Shown piece after piece: positions 1-9,411 of a DNA stretch of 64,000 bases. This DNA is from an uncultured Schlesneria sp. (GTDB taxonomy: Bacteria; Planctomycetota; Planctomycetia; Planctomycetales; Planctomycetaceae), in contig CAIQIR010000093.1 in assembly GCA_903871875.1 (NCBI GenBank), positions 62,001-126,000 of the forward strand. The letters are read 5' to 3'. Positions within the stretch are counted from its first letter, which is position 1. Each line of letters begins with the position of its first letter. The notes below the pieces were generated by a model, which did not search any database, was not told where the DNA came from, and was given only the letters and a program-made list of their open reading frames with translations. A program made the position numbers and the translations under genes.

Positions 1-1
1 G

Positions 2-1096
2 GAACATTTCAAAGACTACAACGACACCGTCGGTGACCATCCTCAAAATCTGAAGGCGACGACACTGGCCTGGAATGCCTATGCGTTGACTCATGACGAA
101 AAGTATCGGCGTTGGCTGCTCGAATATGTCGATGCCTGGCGCGACCGAATGATTGCCAATGGGCACATCATTCCAACGAATATCGGGCTGGATGGCAAAG
201 TCGGCAGCGCCGCTGGCGATCATTGGTGGGGTGGGGTCTATGGCTGGGGTTTTACCGTCTATGATCCCGGCTCCAAAAAAATGGCCAGTCGCAATCAGCA
301 TGAAGCGGGTATCCAGGGCTTTATGAATGCGTTTGCGTTGACCGGTGACGATCGGTATCTCGATCCGTGGCGAAAGCAGATTGATGCCGTGAACGCTAAT
401 CAAAAAGTGGAAGGCGGAATGGTTCTTTATCCGCGCATGTATGGTGAGAAGGGGTGGTATGACTACACTCCTGCCAAATATTCGGCGGGCGCTTTGGAAA
501 TCGCCTACCTATCGATGAAGTCCGACGACTTGGCACGCGTCGCCGAGAATGCGTGGATCGGGTACCTCGGTGGGAAGAATCCAGGCTTTCCCGAACAAGT
601 TCTGCGTGACGATCTGGCCCGCGTCGGAAAGCAGGTGCGCGGGATGCGCAGCGACAAATCAACGCCAGACACTCGACTGGCTGACGATCCGATGGCCTTC
701 AATCCCGCGAGTGTGGCTTCGTTGATTCAGTTGGCATTGGGGGGATTGCATCCGGGCCGAAGCGGATCGGCGCTCTTTTGCCGCTTGCGGTATTTCGACC
801 CCGTCGGCCGCCGGGCAGGCTTTCCCGAGGGAGTGGCGGCGTTGATTGATGACATGACGAATGACCAGATGTCAGTGACGCTTGTTAACGTGAACCAGCT
901 GGAATCGCGTCGCGTGATCGTGCAAGCGGGCGGGTATGCCGAACACCAAATTCGGACTGTACATGTAGGTGACAAGTCGGTTTCGATCGATGGCAGCCAT
1001 TTTGTGGTGGAACTGGCTCCTGGAGCGGGAACTCGATTGACGCTCTCGATCAAACGGTATGCGAACCAACCGACAATTGCCTTTCCCTGGAATTAG
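2..1096 (+). CDS. Partial hypothetical protein, probable alpha/alpha-toroid (glycosidase-like) fold, 5' end outside window
   Basis: The reading frame is open at the left edge and ends at a TAG, so at least 364 residues are visible and the N-terminus is missing. Helical stretches alternate with short Trp/Tyr/Gly-rich loops such as GDHWWGGVYGWGF, and phrases of the type 'FALTGDDRYLDPWRKQID' recur. This pattern is typical of alpha/alpha-barrel polysaccharide lyases and six-hairpin glycosidases. The last 100 residues turn beta-rich, which would fit a C-terminal beta-sandwich. I do not recognise a specific family or catalytic residues. A carbohydrate-active secreted enzyme is an inference, in line with the sulfatases and PSD proteins elsewhere in the window. 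The visible 5' edge lacks the signal peptide region, so location cannot be judged. Confidence 0.6.
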   Translation, partial: EHFKDYNDTVGDHPQNLKATTLAWNAYALTHDEKYRRWLLEYVDAWRDRMIANGHIIPTNIGLDGKVGSAAGDHWWGGVYGWGFTVYDPGSKKMASRNQHEAGIQGFMNAFALTGDDRYLDPWRKQIDAVNANQKVEGGMVLYPRMYGEKGWYDYTPAKYSAGALEIAYLSMKSDDLARVAENAWIGYLGGKNPGFPEQVLRDDLARVGKQVRGMRSDKSTPDTRLADDPMAFNPASVASLIQLALGGLHPGRSGSALFCRLRYFDPVGRRAGFPEGVAALIDDMTNDQMSVTLVNVNQLESRRVIVQAGGYAEHQIRTVHVGDKSVSIDGSHFVVELAPGAGTRLTLSIKRYANQPTIAFPWN

Positions 1097-1446
1097 AAGC
1101 CTGCCGACGAAGCCGAATATCCAGCGGAATCCATTCCGCTACTTAACCGTTCTCGCACGACATGGTCCGAGACGTGTCCGTGCAACCCACTCGCCTCGGA
1201 ACGGATTCTCTTTGCCGTCTTTCAACCCAATCCGATTATTCCGGTCGTAACGATTACGGTTAGTCTGAGGTGTTTTTTCTTCACGTTGTCTTTCTCCCGT
1301 TGCCTTTCGGACGCACCTGACATCAACAATTTGATGCTAGGTTTCCACGTGGATGACGTATGCAGCGTTCTTTGCGCCTTGATGAAGGGCAAAGGGCTTG
1401 GGCGGCTATGCGTTCCAACGATTGAGTCCATTTGAGGAAAATAGAA
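1097..1446. other. Intergenic region of about 350 bp with one small hairpin
   Basis: No convincing gene is seen. A perfect 8-bp inverted repeat (AGCGGAAT, two-base spacer, ATTCCGCT) lies at 1123-1140, about 27 bases after the upstream stop codon. It may act as a transcript end or stability hairpin, although no T-run follows it. The right part carries the ribosome binding site GAGGAAA at 1434-1440 used by the epimerase gene. No clear promoter was found. Confidence 0.4.
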
Positions 1447-2475
1447 GTGACAACTTATCTGGTCACGGGTGGTGCCGGTTTTATCGGTTCGCATCTGACA
1501 ACGAAACTTGTCGAATATGGACACCAGGTTCGTGTGCTGGACAACTTAAGCACGGGATCGCTGAAGAATCTGGCGCATCTGGGAAACCAGTTTGAGTTCC
1601 TTCAAGGGGATTTGTGTGATCGCCAGGCCGTTGCTCAGGCCGTTAAAGATGTGGAAATCATTTTTCATGAAGCCGCATTGGCCTCGGTACCGCGTTCGGT
1701 AGAGCATCCCTTGGACACGCACGAGGCGTGCGTGACTGGAACGATCAATCTGTTGGATGCGGCTCGGCATGCCGGTGTCCGTCGAGTCGTTTATGCGGGC
1801 TCGAGCAGTGCCTATGGCAACCAGAAGACCATGCCCAAACATGAAGGTCAGGTGCCTCAAGTCCTGTCACCTTACGCGGCTGCGAAATTGGCCGCCGAAC
1901 TTTACTGCGAAGCATTTGCTTCGACCTACGGCTTGGAAACGGTTCGATTGCGCTACTTCAACGTGTTCGGACCTCGCCAGGATCCCAACAGCCCTTATTC
2001 GGCCGTGATCCCGCGTTTTGTCGCCGCGTTGCTCAAGGGCGATCAACCAGTGATCTATGGCGACGGCAGCCAGTCTCGGGACTTCACCTTTGTCGAAAAC
2101 GTTGTTCAGGCCAACCTGCTGGCATCACAAGCCGATGGCGTCAGCGGTCGTGTTTACAACGCCGCTTGTGGCCAGACACTGGATCTGATCACGTTGCTGC
2201 GTTTGATCTGCGAACGGCTGGATGTTTCCTTCGCACCGCATTTTGCTCCCGCCCGCGTCGGTGACGTTCAACATTCGTGGGCCGATATCTCGGCAGCGGA
2301 GCGCGAGCTCGGTTATCGAGTGGGCATCTCGGTCCACGACGGCTTGGCTCAGACGGTCGATTGGTACGTAGAACAGCATCGCCTGTCTCAGAATAAGGTC
2401 GAACCTGTGGCGGCACCACTGCTTTCAAGTGGCGTGACCGCGGTTCCGCCTTCGGCTAAAGGACATGTTGCGTAG
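1447..2475 (+). CDS. NAD-dependent epimerase/dehydratase (extended SDR, UDP-sugar 4-epimerase-like)
   Basis: A 342-residue extended short-chain dehydrogenase. The GTG at 1447 is chosen because GAGG lies nine bases upstream and the Rossmann strand starts at once ([13 protein letters not shown]); a TTG at 1432 would add five residues. The nucleotide loop GGAGFIG is at residues 8-14, the catalytic Tyr and Lys are Y143 and K147 in SPYAAAK, and the Ser is in the preceding GSSSAYG. The sequence [17 protein letters not shown] is typical of UDP-glucose or UDP-N-acetylglucosamine 4-epimerases (GalE/WbpP type). It precedes an exopolysaccharide chain-length/tyrosine kinase gene by 56 bases on the same strand, so it probably supplies a nucleotide sugar for capsule or exopolysaccharide. 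The exact substrate cannot be read from the sequence. Confidence 0.88.
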   Translation: MTTYLVTGGAGFIGSHLTTKLVEYGHQVRVLDNLSTGSLKNLAHLGNQFEFLQGDLCDRQAVAQAVKDVEIIFHEAALASVPRSVEHPLDTHEACVTGTINLLDAARHAGVRRVVYAGSSSAYGNQKTMPKHEGQVPQVLSPYAAAKLAAELYCEAFASTYGLETVRLRYFNVFGPRQDPNSPYSAVIPRFVAALLKGDQPVIYGDGSQSRDFTFVENVVQANLLASQADGVSGRVYNAACGQTLDLITLLRLICERLDVSFAPHFAPARVGDVQHSWADISAAERELGYRVGISVHDGLAQTVDWYVEQHRLSQNKVEPVAAPLLSSGVTAVPPSAKGHVA

Positions 2476-2531
2476 GGATCGCGTGGGATTTGATTCAGGC
2501 TATGTGGATATCGCTCGGATTTGTGGGTTGA

Positions 2532-4874
2532 ATGAGGAAACCGACTGTGAAACGAGAACTGGAATTTCATGCGGGTGCGCTGCCTGAGCACACCAACCCC
2601 GATGACGAAGCCGAACGTCTGCCCATTAATTACCTCCAATTAGCCATTCGGTATAAATGGCGTTTGCTGAGCGGTTTAACGGTGGGTTTGATCCTGGGGC
2701 ATCTGTTGTACCTCAAGGCGGGGCCGGAATTCGAAGCCTTTGCGGAGATCCTCGTGCAGCGCAAGTATGCGCCACCCATGCGAGAAGAAGAAAAGGTGCT
2801 GAGCGCGGGTTCCATGCCGAGCGAACATATCAAACTGATTCTTAGCCCCATGATCGCGACTGGCGCAGTGAAGCAGGGGCACCTGGAAGAGTTGCAAACA
2901 TTTCACGGCGAACACGACATGACCGAGGTCGTGCTTGACAGTCTGAAAGTCAAACGAGTTGCAGGACAAGATCGTTCACACAGCAACGTCTTCGACATCC
3001 GATATACCAGCAAACAAGCTGGCGACGCGGCTAAGGTGGTGGATGCGGTGATTTCCGCCTATGAAGAATTTCTCCGAACTAACAGCCGTGAACAATCCGA
3101 CGAAGTTCAGGAATTGGCCGAAGCCGCCACTCGGTCGATGGCCGAACGACTGAGACAGAAAGAAATCGAATACAGCGCTTTCATTCAAAGCGTCCCCGAA
3201 GAGTTCCGTTCGGCACTGGGTGCCAAGGCACAGCCCGTACAAGCGCAAACAAACGTCGCCCCTCAAGATGTGATTCAAACATTGGGCGAAGAAACTAATC
3301 GTAATCGCATCAAGATTGCCGAACTGCGATCGCGTCAACAATCGGTGGAAAGAGCTTTGGCCGCCGGCCAGTCGCGCGAAGCCATCGAAACTCAGGTCCG
3401 CCGGTTCTTGAATACGACCGACGGACGTACGACCGACGTTCAGAGCAAATCGACCGAGCTCAACATCTATCAGTCCCAGTTGATTCCGTTGCTGTTGAAG
3501 GAAAAGCAACTGGCCCGAGATTACGGGCGAGATTGGCCCGAACTGCATTCGGTCCGTCGCAGCATCGAAACCATTGTCGAAATCTACCGTAAACTGGGGG
3601 TGCAATTGCCCGAGGGTGTCGACGTAGTCACGGATTCGGAAAAGCCGAAAGCCAGCGAAAATGATCTGGTTGGCTTGTATCTGGCCGACATCAAGCAACA
3701 GATCATTGAATTGCAGATCAAAGAAGAACAGCTGAATCTGTTGATCTCGGAAGAACGAAATAAGTCGAAGGTGTTCGCCGAATATCAGACGCAAGAACAG
3801 AATCTACGGGTCGAATTGACGTCTCTGCAAGATCTGTGGTCGAAACAACAGGAACGTGAATTGAAGGTGACCATCGAAAAGGATTCGAACGGTTACCGAA
3901 TGACTCGGCTTTCGCCAGTCAAAAATGCTCTGGTGATCAAGCGAATGATGAAGTTCTATGCTGCCGGCGCGGCCGCCTGTTTGTTTCTGGTGGCATTGAC
4001 CTGCGTGCTGCAAGAGTTGGCCGATTTGACGATTAAAACCGTGCGGGATGTTCGTGCCATTGTGCGACAGCCGGTCTTGGGCAGCGTTTGCGACTTTGTC
4101 GTTCCTGTGGATCAAGCCGGACCGACATCGGAAGTGCCACATCCGGCCTTGCGATACTTGCATGCTCCCTCTTCGGTCGAAGCAGAGAACTACCGAACCG
4201 TGCGTGCCTCGCTATTGGTTACGGCCGAGCATCTGGGGGCGCGAGTTGTCATGATCAGCAGTCCGGAACCGGGCGATGGGAAAACCACTTTGGCCAGCAA
4301 TTTGGCAGTGGCCGTGGCGCAATCGGGTAAGCGTGTCTTGCTGATCGATGGAGACCTGCGTCGGCCGTCAATCCATCGCATGTTGCGAATTCCACAAGGT
4401 ACCGGCCTGACGGAACTGTTGGCGGGAGAGATCGATTTCTACAGTGCCATTCGATCGACCGTGATCGACCGACTGAGCGTGATTACGACCGGAATGCCCG
4501 CCGCTAATCCCGCCGAAGCGCTCTCATCACCGAAGATGCACGAGATTTTTGCACAAGCTAAGAATGAGTTCGACTTTGTCTTCGTGGATGCTCCTCCGCT
4601 GCTGGCGGTCAGTGATCCATGTGTAATTGCACGTCACACTGACGGTATCGTGCTGGTTGCCCGCTTGAACAAAAATACGCGATCGGCGCTTGTTCGAGTT
4701 CGACAACTACTGGGCGATCAGGACATTCCAGTGATTGGATCGGTTGTCAACGGGGTTCCCGCCAAAGGCGGACACGAATATGGTTATACGTACTACGGCG
4801 AATATGCGACTCCAGAGTTGTTTCCGTCGGTCCATATCCAAACTGTCAGCGAACCAGAGTTAGTGGAAGTGTGA
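2532..4874 (+). CDS. Polysaccharide biosynthesis tyrosine autokinase (Wzz/GNVR domain fused to CpsD/BY-kinase)
   Basis: A 780-residue inner-membrane protein controlling exopolysaccharide chain length and export. The Wzz-type N-terminus has a transmembrane helix at about residues 40-62, followed by a long periplasmic coiled-coil region rich in Glu/Gln/Arg, and a second helix at about 472-494. The cytoplasmic kinase domain follows, with Walker A PEPGDGKTT near residue 580, Walker A' LLIDGDLRRPS near 602 and Walker B FVFVDAPP near 680. A C-terminal tyrosine cluster (YGYTYYGEY, around 749-757) is the expected autophosphorylation site. The kinase and adaptor are fused, as in proteobacterial Wzc-type proteins, rather than split as in Firmicutes. 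The gene follows the sugar epimerase in the same direction. No glycosyltransferases of the same pathway lie immediately next to it. Confidence 0.92.
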   Translation: MRKPTVKRELEFHAGALPEHTNPDDEAERLPINYLQLAIRYKWRLLSGLTVGLILGHLLYLKAGPEFEAFAEILVQRKYAPPMREEEKVLSAGSMPSEHIKLILSPMIATGAVKQGHLEELQTFHGEHDMTEVVLDSLKVKRVAGQDRSHSNVFDIRYTSKQAGDAAKVVDAVISAYEEFLRTNSREQSDEVQELAEAATRSMAERLRQKEIEYSAFIQSVPEEFRSALGAKAQPVQAQTNVAPQDVIQTLGEETNRNRIKIAELRSRQQSVERALAAGQSREAIETQVRRFLNTTDGRTTDVQSKSTELNIYQSQLIPLLLKEKQLARDYGRDWPELHSVRRSIETIVEIYRKLGVQLPEGVDVVTDSEKPKASENDLVGLYLADIKQQIIELQIKEEQLNLLISEERNKSKVFAEYQTQEQNLRVELTSLQDLWSKQQERELKVTIEKDSNGYRMTRLSPVKNALVIKRMMKFYAAGAAACLFLVALTCVLQELADLTIKTVRDVRAIVRQPVLGSVCDFVVPVDQAGPTSEVPHPALRYLHAPSSVEAENYRTVRASLLVTAEHLGARVVMISSPEPGDGKTTLASNLAVAVAQSGKRVLLIDGDLRRPSIHRMLRIPQGTGLTELLAGEIDFYSAIRSTVIDRLSVITTGMPAANPAEALSSPKMHEIFAQAKNEFDFVFVDAPPLLAVSDPCVIARHTDGIVLVARLNKNTRSALVRVRQLLGDQDIPVIGSVVNGVPAKGGHEYGYTYYGEYATPELFPSVHIQTVSEPELVEV

Positions 4875-4999
4875 CGTCGCTTCAGGACGACGTTCGTTCG
4901 CGAGAACCACAGTTTTCGTTTGCTATCCGATTTCCGAGACGGTATTTACACTGTCCAGGTAGATCCGATGGTAGACAAGATTTTTGAGGACTTCTCGCG

Positions 5000-5770
5000 A
5001 TGACGACTCCATTATTTGATTTGACCGGCAAGGTGGCGCTCGTCACCGGGGGAAGCAAGGGACTGGGCAAGGCGATGGCCCGCGGATTCGCGGAGGCCGG
5101 GGCCGATATCATCATTTGCAGCCGTCACGCCGAGGAACTCGAGCAGTCGCTTCCCGAAATTCTGAAAGGCACCGGTGTTCGTGGGCGATCGTTCGTGACT
5201 GACATGACGAACCGCAGCGAAGTGGAATTGCTGGCCAAGTCGGCGCTGGACGCGATGGGCCGCGTGGACATTCTGGTCAACAACGCAGGGTCAAATGTCC
5301 CACAGATGGTCGATGAGATCACGGACGAGCAATGGGATCGAATCATTGAATTGAATTTGAATTCCTGTATGAGCCTGTCACGTGCATTGATCCCCCAGAT
5401 GAAAGATCGTCGCTGGGGACGCATCATCCATATTTCGTCCGTCATGGGATTGGCTTCGAAGGCTGGCCGCAGCTGTTATTCGGCAACCAAGGCGGCATTG
5501 ATCGGCCTGGCCCGTGCCATGGCTCTTGATCTGGGGCCCTACGGCATTACCTGCAATTGCATTGCGCCGGGACCGTTTCTGACAGACCTGCCGATGAGCG
5601 TGCTGAGCAAGGCCGAGCAGGACACTTTTGCCCAACGAACGGCACTCGGTCGCTGGGCCCAACCCCGCGAACTGGCCGGCCCCGCGCTACTGCTGGCCAG
5701 CGATGCGGGCAGCTATATCACGGGAACGACACTGCTGGTCGACGGCGGAAATTTGTGCAAGACATTCTGA
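5000..5770 (+). CDS. SDR family NAD(P)-dependent oxidoreductase
   Basis: A 256-residue classical short-chain dehydrogenase/reductase. The cofactor loop TGGSKGLG is at residues 16-23, NNAG at 94-97, the catalytic Ser at 146/147, and YSATK places Tyr160 and Lys164. The C-terminus carries the usual GxxLLVDGG segment. The overall look is close to gluconate 5-dehydrogenase or 3-oxoacyl-ACP reductase (FabG) relatives, but these cannot be separated by eye. A basic or aspartate residue deciding between NADP and NAD after the second strand is not clear: the strand ends IICSRHAEE, and the Arg favours NADP. The gene stands 125 bases after the BY-kinase and 43 bases before the next membrane protein gene, without an obvious pathway partner. 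Confidence 0.87.
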   Translation: MTTPLFDLTGKVALVTGGSKGLGKAMARGFAEAGADIIICSRHAEELEQSLPEILKGTGVRGRSFVTDMTNRSEVELLAKSALDAMGRVDILVNNAGSNVPQMVDEITDEQWDRIIELNLNSCMSLSRALIPQMKDRRWGRIIHISSVMGLASKAGRSCYSATKAALIGLARAMALDLGPYGITCNCIAPGPFLTDLPMSVLSKAEQDTFAQRTALGRWAQPRELAGPALLLASDAGSYITGTTLLVDGGNLCKTF

Positions 5771-5813
5771 GAGTTCCGCACCTTCACCGAGTCACGCGCG
5801 GTGGGATCGACAA

Positions 5814-7382
5814 ATGGATTCTTCCCACTTCGAAACCACGGAGATCGCTACCGACCAGGCAGCGAATGCGGCGGAACGCCGACGTGTCGCATGGAGTTTC
5901 GGAGAATGGTGTCTGCAGCAAGAAATTACTAAGAGATCCGCCTGCTTCCAGCTGATCTTTCCGTCGTTGCTGGCCGGTGGTGTGGTCTTGACCGGCTTAC
6001 GGTCACCTTGGGAGTCCGGGCGTGCGCAGGAATGGCTACAATTTCTGTTCGTACTGTGTGCGATAACAATTTGCGTCTACGGGGCCATACATGCCTCAAA
6101 GGCTATCTGTTGGGAGATTGCGAGCGACTTACGCGATTTGGTTCGTCTGACGGGAATCGATCCGTTGGTGCTGCTTTGGTGTCGGGTGTTGTCGCGCTGG
6201 TTGACAATCGTTATTTCCGTGGTCCTTGTATTGCCGTTGGCGCTGTTCGTGTCCACGTTAGGAGAAGTCACTCGCGATCTCTGGATGGCGGGTGGATGTT
6301 GGCTGGTGTTGATTGCTGTGCTAACGGCCGGTTTCACGACGATGGCCGGCGTATCGCCTGGTGATTCGGCGGTTGCCGAACAGACGGCGATAGTGGGCAC
6401 GATCGTGTTAGTAGTGCTCTATCACTTTGTCTTTCTTGGCATGGCCACGGTGATCGTGGCCATGTCATGGCTCGTGAATGGTGACCTAACTCAAACCCGC
6501 GGCATCGCGGTCTTCGTTTCGGAGTTGATGCCAGCATTGGGCTTTTTTCGGGCGATTGACTCGCCGACTCAGTTCTCGCCGCTTTCTTTTTCTTATTGGG
6601 GCCATTTTCTGACGGCCATTCTTTGCTGTCGAATGGCCTCCATTGTGATGTGCAACCGTTTCCGCGTGAGCCGGCGCGGCGAAGATGATGGCGTCGCCAG
6701 TCTCCCGACCAAAGATGCGGTCAGGATCGATTCGGTACCCCTGCGGCCTCGGTGTGGTGACAGTCCTTTTTTTTGGAAAGATGCCTATGTGCTCAGCGAT
6801 CTGAAGCGGGAATGCGCGTCGTGGACGATGGTCAGCCTGATCGGACTGGCGAGCGTCCTGGTCGCGATGGTCTATGAATATTCGCTGGTGGCCGGAATCA
6901 TTGCCGTCTGTGTGGCTCCTGTGATCCTGGCCCTTCGATTTGAGGCGTTGTTGGCGGCCGAATTCCGCGAGCAAGCCTGGGCAAGTCTGATGTTGCTTCC
7001 CGGCGATCCTCGCGTTTTGCTCGTGGCGAAAATTCAGGTGGCCGCTACGGCCGTTTATCCGATCATGTTACCCGTGGGTGCGGCCTGTCTGATTGCCGCG
7101 GTCACTCACGGCGTCGCCATTCTGATTTTGGTGATCATCGCTTTTCTGATGGCGATCTTACTAATCGAGATTTCGATTTTGAGCCATGTCAAAGCCCCTT
7201 CAGCATGGGACGACTTTGTGATGACGAGTCTCGCATTGGTGATGGTGGCTTGGCTGATTTTTGTGTGGATTCGCTGGACGACTCTGTCCGGTGTCCTGAT
7301 AACGATCGCGATCCTGCTAGCCCAAGCCACCTGCTTTTACCTTTTTGCGGTGCGCCGCCTGCGAAATTGGAGCGAGCCGTAA
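5814..7382 (+). CDS. Multi-pass membrane protein, ABC-2 permease-like
   Basis: A 522-residue hydrophobic protein with about ten to twelve predicted transmembrane helices in two halves split by a charged loop at about residues 280-320. The ATG at 5814 is preferred because GGGA lies a few bases upstream, whereas the longer frame runs into the preceding SDR gene and encodes non-hydrophobic sequence there. The segment EIASDLRDLVRLTGIDPLVLLWCRVLSRW resembles the cytoplasmic coupling stretch of ABC-2 type exporter permeases (for example CcmB-like or ABC-2 family proteins). This supports an ABC-type permease assignment only weakly, because no ATPase gene is next to it. Otherwise the function is unknown. 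The gene follows the SDR gene closely and could be co-transcribed with it. It converges with mobA, leaving only ten bases between their stops. Confidence 0.75.
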   Translation: MDSSHFETTEIATDQAANAAERRRVAWSFGEWCLQQEITKRSACFQLIFPSLLAGGVVLTGLRSPWESGRAQEWLQFLFVLCAITICVYGAIHASKAICWEIASDLRDLVRLTGIDPLVLLWCRVLSRWLTIVISVVLVLPLALFVSTLGEVTRDLWMAGGCWLVLIAVLTAGFTTMAGVSPGDSAVAEQTAIVGTIVLVVLYHFVFLGMATVIVAMSWLVNGDLTQTRGIAVFVSELMPALGFFRAIDSPTQFSPLSFSYWGHFLTAILCCRMASIVMCNRFRVSRRGEDDGVASLPTKDAVRIDSVPLRPRCGDSPFFWKDAYVLSDLKRECASWTMVSLIGLASVLVAMVYEYSLVAGIIAVCVAPVILALRFEALLAAEFREQAWASLMLLPGDPRVLLVAKIQVAATAVYPIMLPVGAACLIAAVTHGVAILILVIIAFLMAILLIEISILSHVKAPSAWDDFVMTSLALVMVAWLIFVWIRWTTLSGVLITIAILLAQATCFYLFAVRRLRNWSEP

Positions 7383-7392
7383 GCAGTAATGG

Positions 7393-8013
7393 TCAATCGA
7401 CATTGTCGAGGAAACCGGCCAATGCCATCGCCCGTTGATAATCCTCGGGATGATTCAGATTCTGGAGCGATCCGAGTTGGGGGTCGACGTCTCGAAGTTC
7501 GGCGATGGGAATTTCACGTGTTTTGACTTGCTCGAACAAATCTCGCATGCGAAGACGATTGGCATCCAAGAGTTGTTGAATGACGATCAAGGCCGATGTC
7601 CGATAGACGGCGGCCAGCGGATGACAGCGCTGGTCATCTCGCGGGGCGGCGATGTCGTCTGGCCCCAGTAGTTCGAACATTCTTTCGACAAACCCCGGCA
7701 CCAGCAGCGGGACATCGCAACTCGTGGCAAATACGGCCTCGACACTGGGATCGATCGCCTGTAGTCCTGCCTTCAGCCCTTCGAGCGGCCCTCGTTCCGG
7801 CTGCCTGTCGAATGCCAAGGTGACCTGAGCCGGGATATCTGGCAAATCCTGGTCGACCGATGCGACAACGACGATGTGGCGCAGATCAACGACTTCGCTC
7901 AATCGCCGAATTACTCGTTGCAGCATTCGTTCCGGGCCGAAGGGAAGGGTCGCCTTGTCTCGGCCCATGCGAGTGGATTTGCCGCCGCAGAGGATAATCA
8001 CGCCTTTTTCCAT
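7393..8013 (-). CDS. mobA: Molybdenum cofactor guanylyltransferase MobA
   Basis: A 206-residue nucleotidyltransferase. The N-terminal motif GGKSTRMGRDKA (residues 10-21) matches the MobA GTP-binding signature (LxGGxSxRMGxDKA). It is followed by the Mo-bis-MGD family landmarks RGPLEGLKAGL and SCDVPLL, where the aspartate binds the metal. It transfers GMP from GTP to molybdopterin to make the guanine dinucleotide cofactor used by the DMSO-reductase family, including formylmethanofuran dehydrogenases. The gene is transcribed away from fhcC, 149 bases apart, and since FhcB-type subunits need this cofactor the neighbourhood makes sense. No mobB, moaA or moeA lies in the window. The length is normal for the family. 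Confidence 0.92.
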   Translation of the reverse strand: MEKGVIILCGGKSTRMGRDKATLPFGPERMLQRVIRRLSEVVDLRHIVVVASVDQDLPDIPAQVTLAFDRQPERGPLEGLKAGLQAIDPSVEAVFATSCDVPLLVPGFVERMFELLGPDDIAAPRDDQRCHPLAAVYRTSALIVIQQLLDANRLRMRDLFEQVKTREIPIAELRDVDPQLGSLQNLNHPEDYQRAMALAGFLDNVD

Positions 8014-8162
8014 CTCGTCCGTCGATCCACTTTGCCCGCAATTGTAAGTCTGTCACTTTGCCGGTAGTGTGACGAGATCGGTGCGACCATTGCAACGCCA
8101 TGCCTCTCCCAGGCGGGAGACCGTTTTCGGCTTCCGGCAACCTTGAAAGAAACAATGATCCG

Positions 8163-9011
8163 ATGGCGCTGACGTTGAACTATCGCGGTCAAACTGCCGT
8201 GCCTGTCGAGATCGAAGGCTTCACTCCGGATTGGGCCGCCGAGAAATCGCTGACCGAGATCGAGCGGTTCGAAATCTTTCACGGCAACGCCAAAATCCCG
8301 CTCGCCGAATTGTTCGCAGTGAGCGGCGACGCGAGTGACAAACGATTCGACATGGAAGGCGATCTATCAGGTGTCCATTGGATCGGAGCCCAGATGTCGA
8401 CCGGTCTCATTCACATCCATGGTTCGGCCGGCCGGCACGTGGGCAGCGAGATGCGTGGCGGAGAAATCGTGGTTGATGGAGATGTGGGGATCTGGTTGGG
8501 TGCGGAAATGCATGGCGGTCTCCTGCATGTGCGGGGGAATGCGGGAAGTTTGATTGGTGCCGCCTACCGAGGTTCGGCGCGGGGAATGACGGGTGGAACG
8601 ATTCTGGTCGACGGGCAGGGGGGGGACGAGATTGGTCTTTCCATGCGTCGAGGCCTGATTGCGATCGGCGGATCGGCTGGCGACGTTGTCGGTTTCAATA
8701 TGATCGCCGGGACCGTGCTTGTTTTCGGTGATTGTGGAGTTCGTCCGGGCGCCGGCATGCGCCGCGGGACCATTGGGCTGTTCGGCCCTCACCCGCCCTC
8801 GCTGTTGCCAAGCTTTCGTTACGCTTCCACTTACCAACCGCAGTTCGTGAAGTTGATGCTGCGGACGCTGGAAGACAGAGGATTTCGGGTTGATCGATCT
8901 CTGTTCGACGCTAGCTTCGATCTTTACCACGGCGATCTGATCTCGGTAGGGCGTGGTGAGATTCTTTTTCGAGGTGGGACCACCTCCGATAGATCGTCGA
9001 CTGTCAATTGA
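8163..9011 (+). CDS. fhcC: Formylmethanofuran dehydrogenase subunit C (FhcC/FwdC-like)
   Basis: A 282-residue protein built of tandem beta-helix turns with the GxGxG-type pattern (for example MHGGLLHVRGNAGSLIG and MRRGLIAIGGSAGDVVG). This is the fold shared by FwdC/FmdC and the C-terminal domain of glutamate synthase. In methylotrophs and planctomycetes the Fhc complex interconverts formyl groups and formate in the tetrahydromethanopterin C1 pathway. The ATG at 8163 is chosen because the preceding in-frame sequence looks non-coding and MALTLNYRGQTAVPVE fits an N-terminus. The usual partners fhcA, fhcB and fhcD are absent from the window, so this is a detached subunit gene. It lies divergent to mobA. 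A glutamate-synthase-domain protein is a less likely alternative. Confidence 0.85.
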   Translation: MALTLNYRGQTAVPVEIEGFTPDWAAEKSLTEIERFEIFHGNAKIPLAELFAVSGDASDKRFDMEGDLSGVHWIGAQMSTGLIHIHGSAGRHVGSEMRGGEIVVDGDVGIWLGAEMHGGLLHVRGNAGSLIGAAYRGSARGMTGGTILVDGQGGDEIGLSMRRGLIAIGGSAGDVVGFNMIAGTVLVFGDCGVRPGAGMRRGTIGLFGPHPPSLLPSFRYASTYQPQFVKLMLRTLEDRGFRVDRSLFDASFDLYHGDLISVGRGEILFRGGTTSDRSSTVN

Positions 9012-9411
9012 GATGCCTGCTGGCAGCCTGAAACGGGGCTGATTGAATATTATGCTATGACGGGACGATCCACTTGAGGCTTGACTGATAGGATCTCCCC
9101 TGCAAATCCGTTTGCCGATTCCAAGTCTTTCGGCGAGAATCTATTATCAGAAAAGTGGTTGCACAGTCCTTATTTCGCCGAAACCTCCGGGTCTACTGGC
9201 TTGCCCCACTTTCTCTATGCCGCTACTTTTCCCGTAGTGATCAGTCGTTGAGCAACATTCCATAACCGCTGATCGAGCGGTGGAATACGCTCTGATCGAC
9301 TGGCACATCAGGTTCATTTGGTCTTCGAGTCAGGATGACCAGTGAGCGCGGAAAGGCGAAAGTCGCGTTCCGACCATATGGGTGGGCCAACAACTGAGGG
9401 GGGGAATTTTG
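9012..9411. other. Intergenic region of 400 bp with a spaced inverted repeat
   Basis: No gene is supported here. A perfect 9-bp inverted repeat with arms TTTCGGCGA (9128-9136) and TCGCCGAAA (9175-9183) has a 38-base spacer. The long spacer suits two half-sites or a large stem-loop better than a simple terminator. The region likely contains the end of the fhcC transcript and the promoter of the Ser/Gly-repeat gene. Just before that gene is an unusually strong purine run, GAGGGGGGG (9397-9405), serving as its ribosome binding site. Confidence 0.35.

Noticed and set aside
2976-3794. Long open frame of 272 codons on the minus strand inside the BY-kinase gene
   Set aside because: It is fully antisense to the coiled-coil part of a clear Wzz/BY-kinase gene, and its Phe/Leu/Gln-rich product is the usual shadow of Glu/Lys-rich coding sequence.
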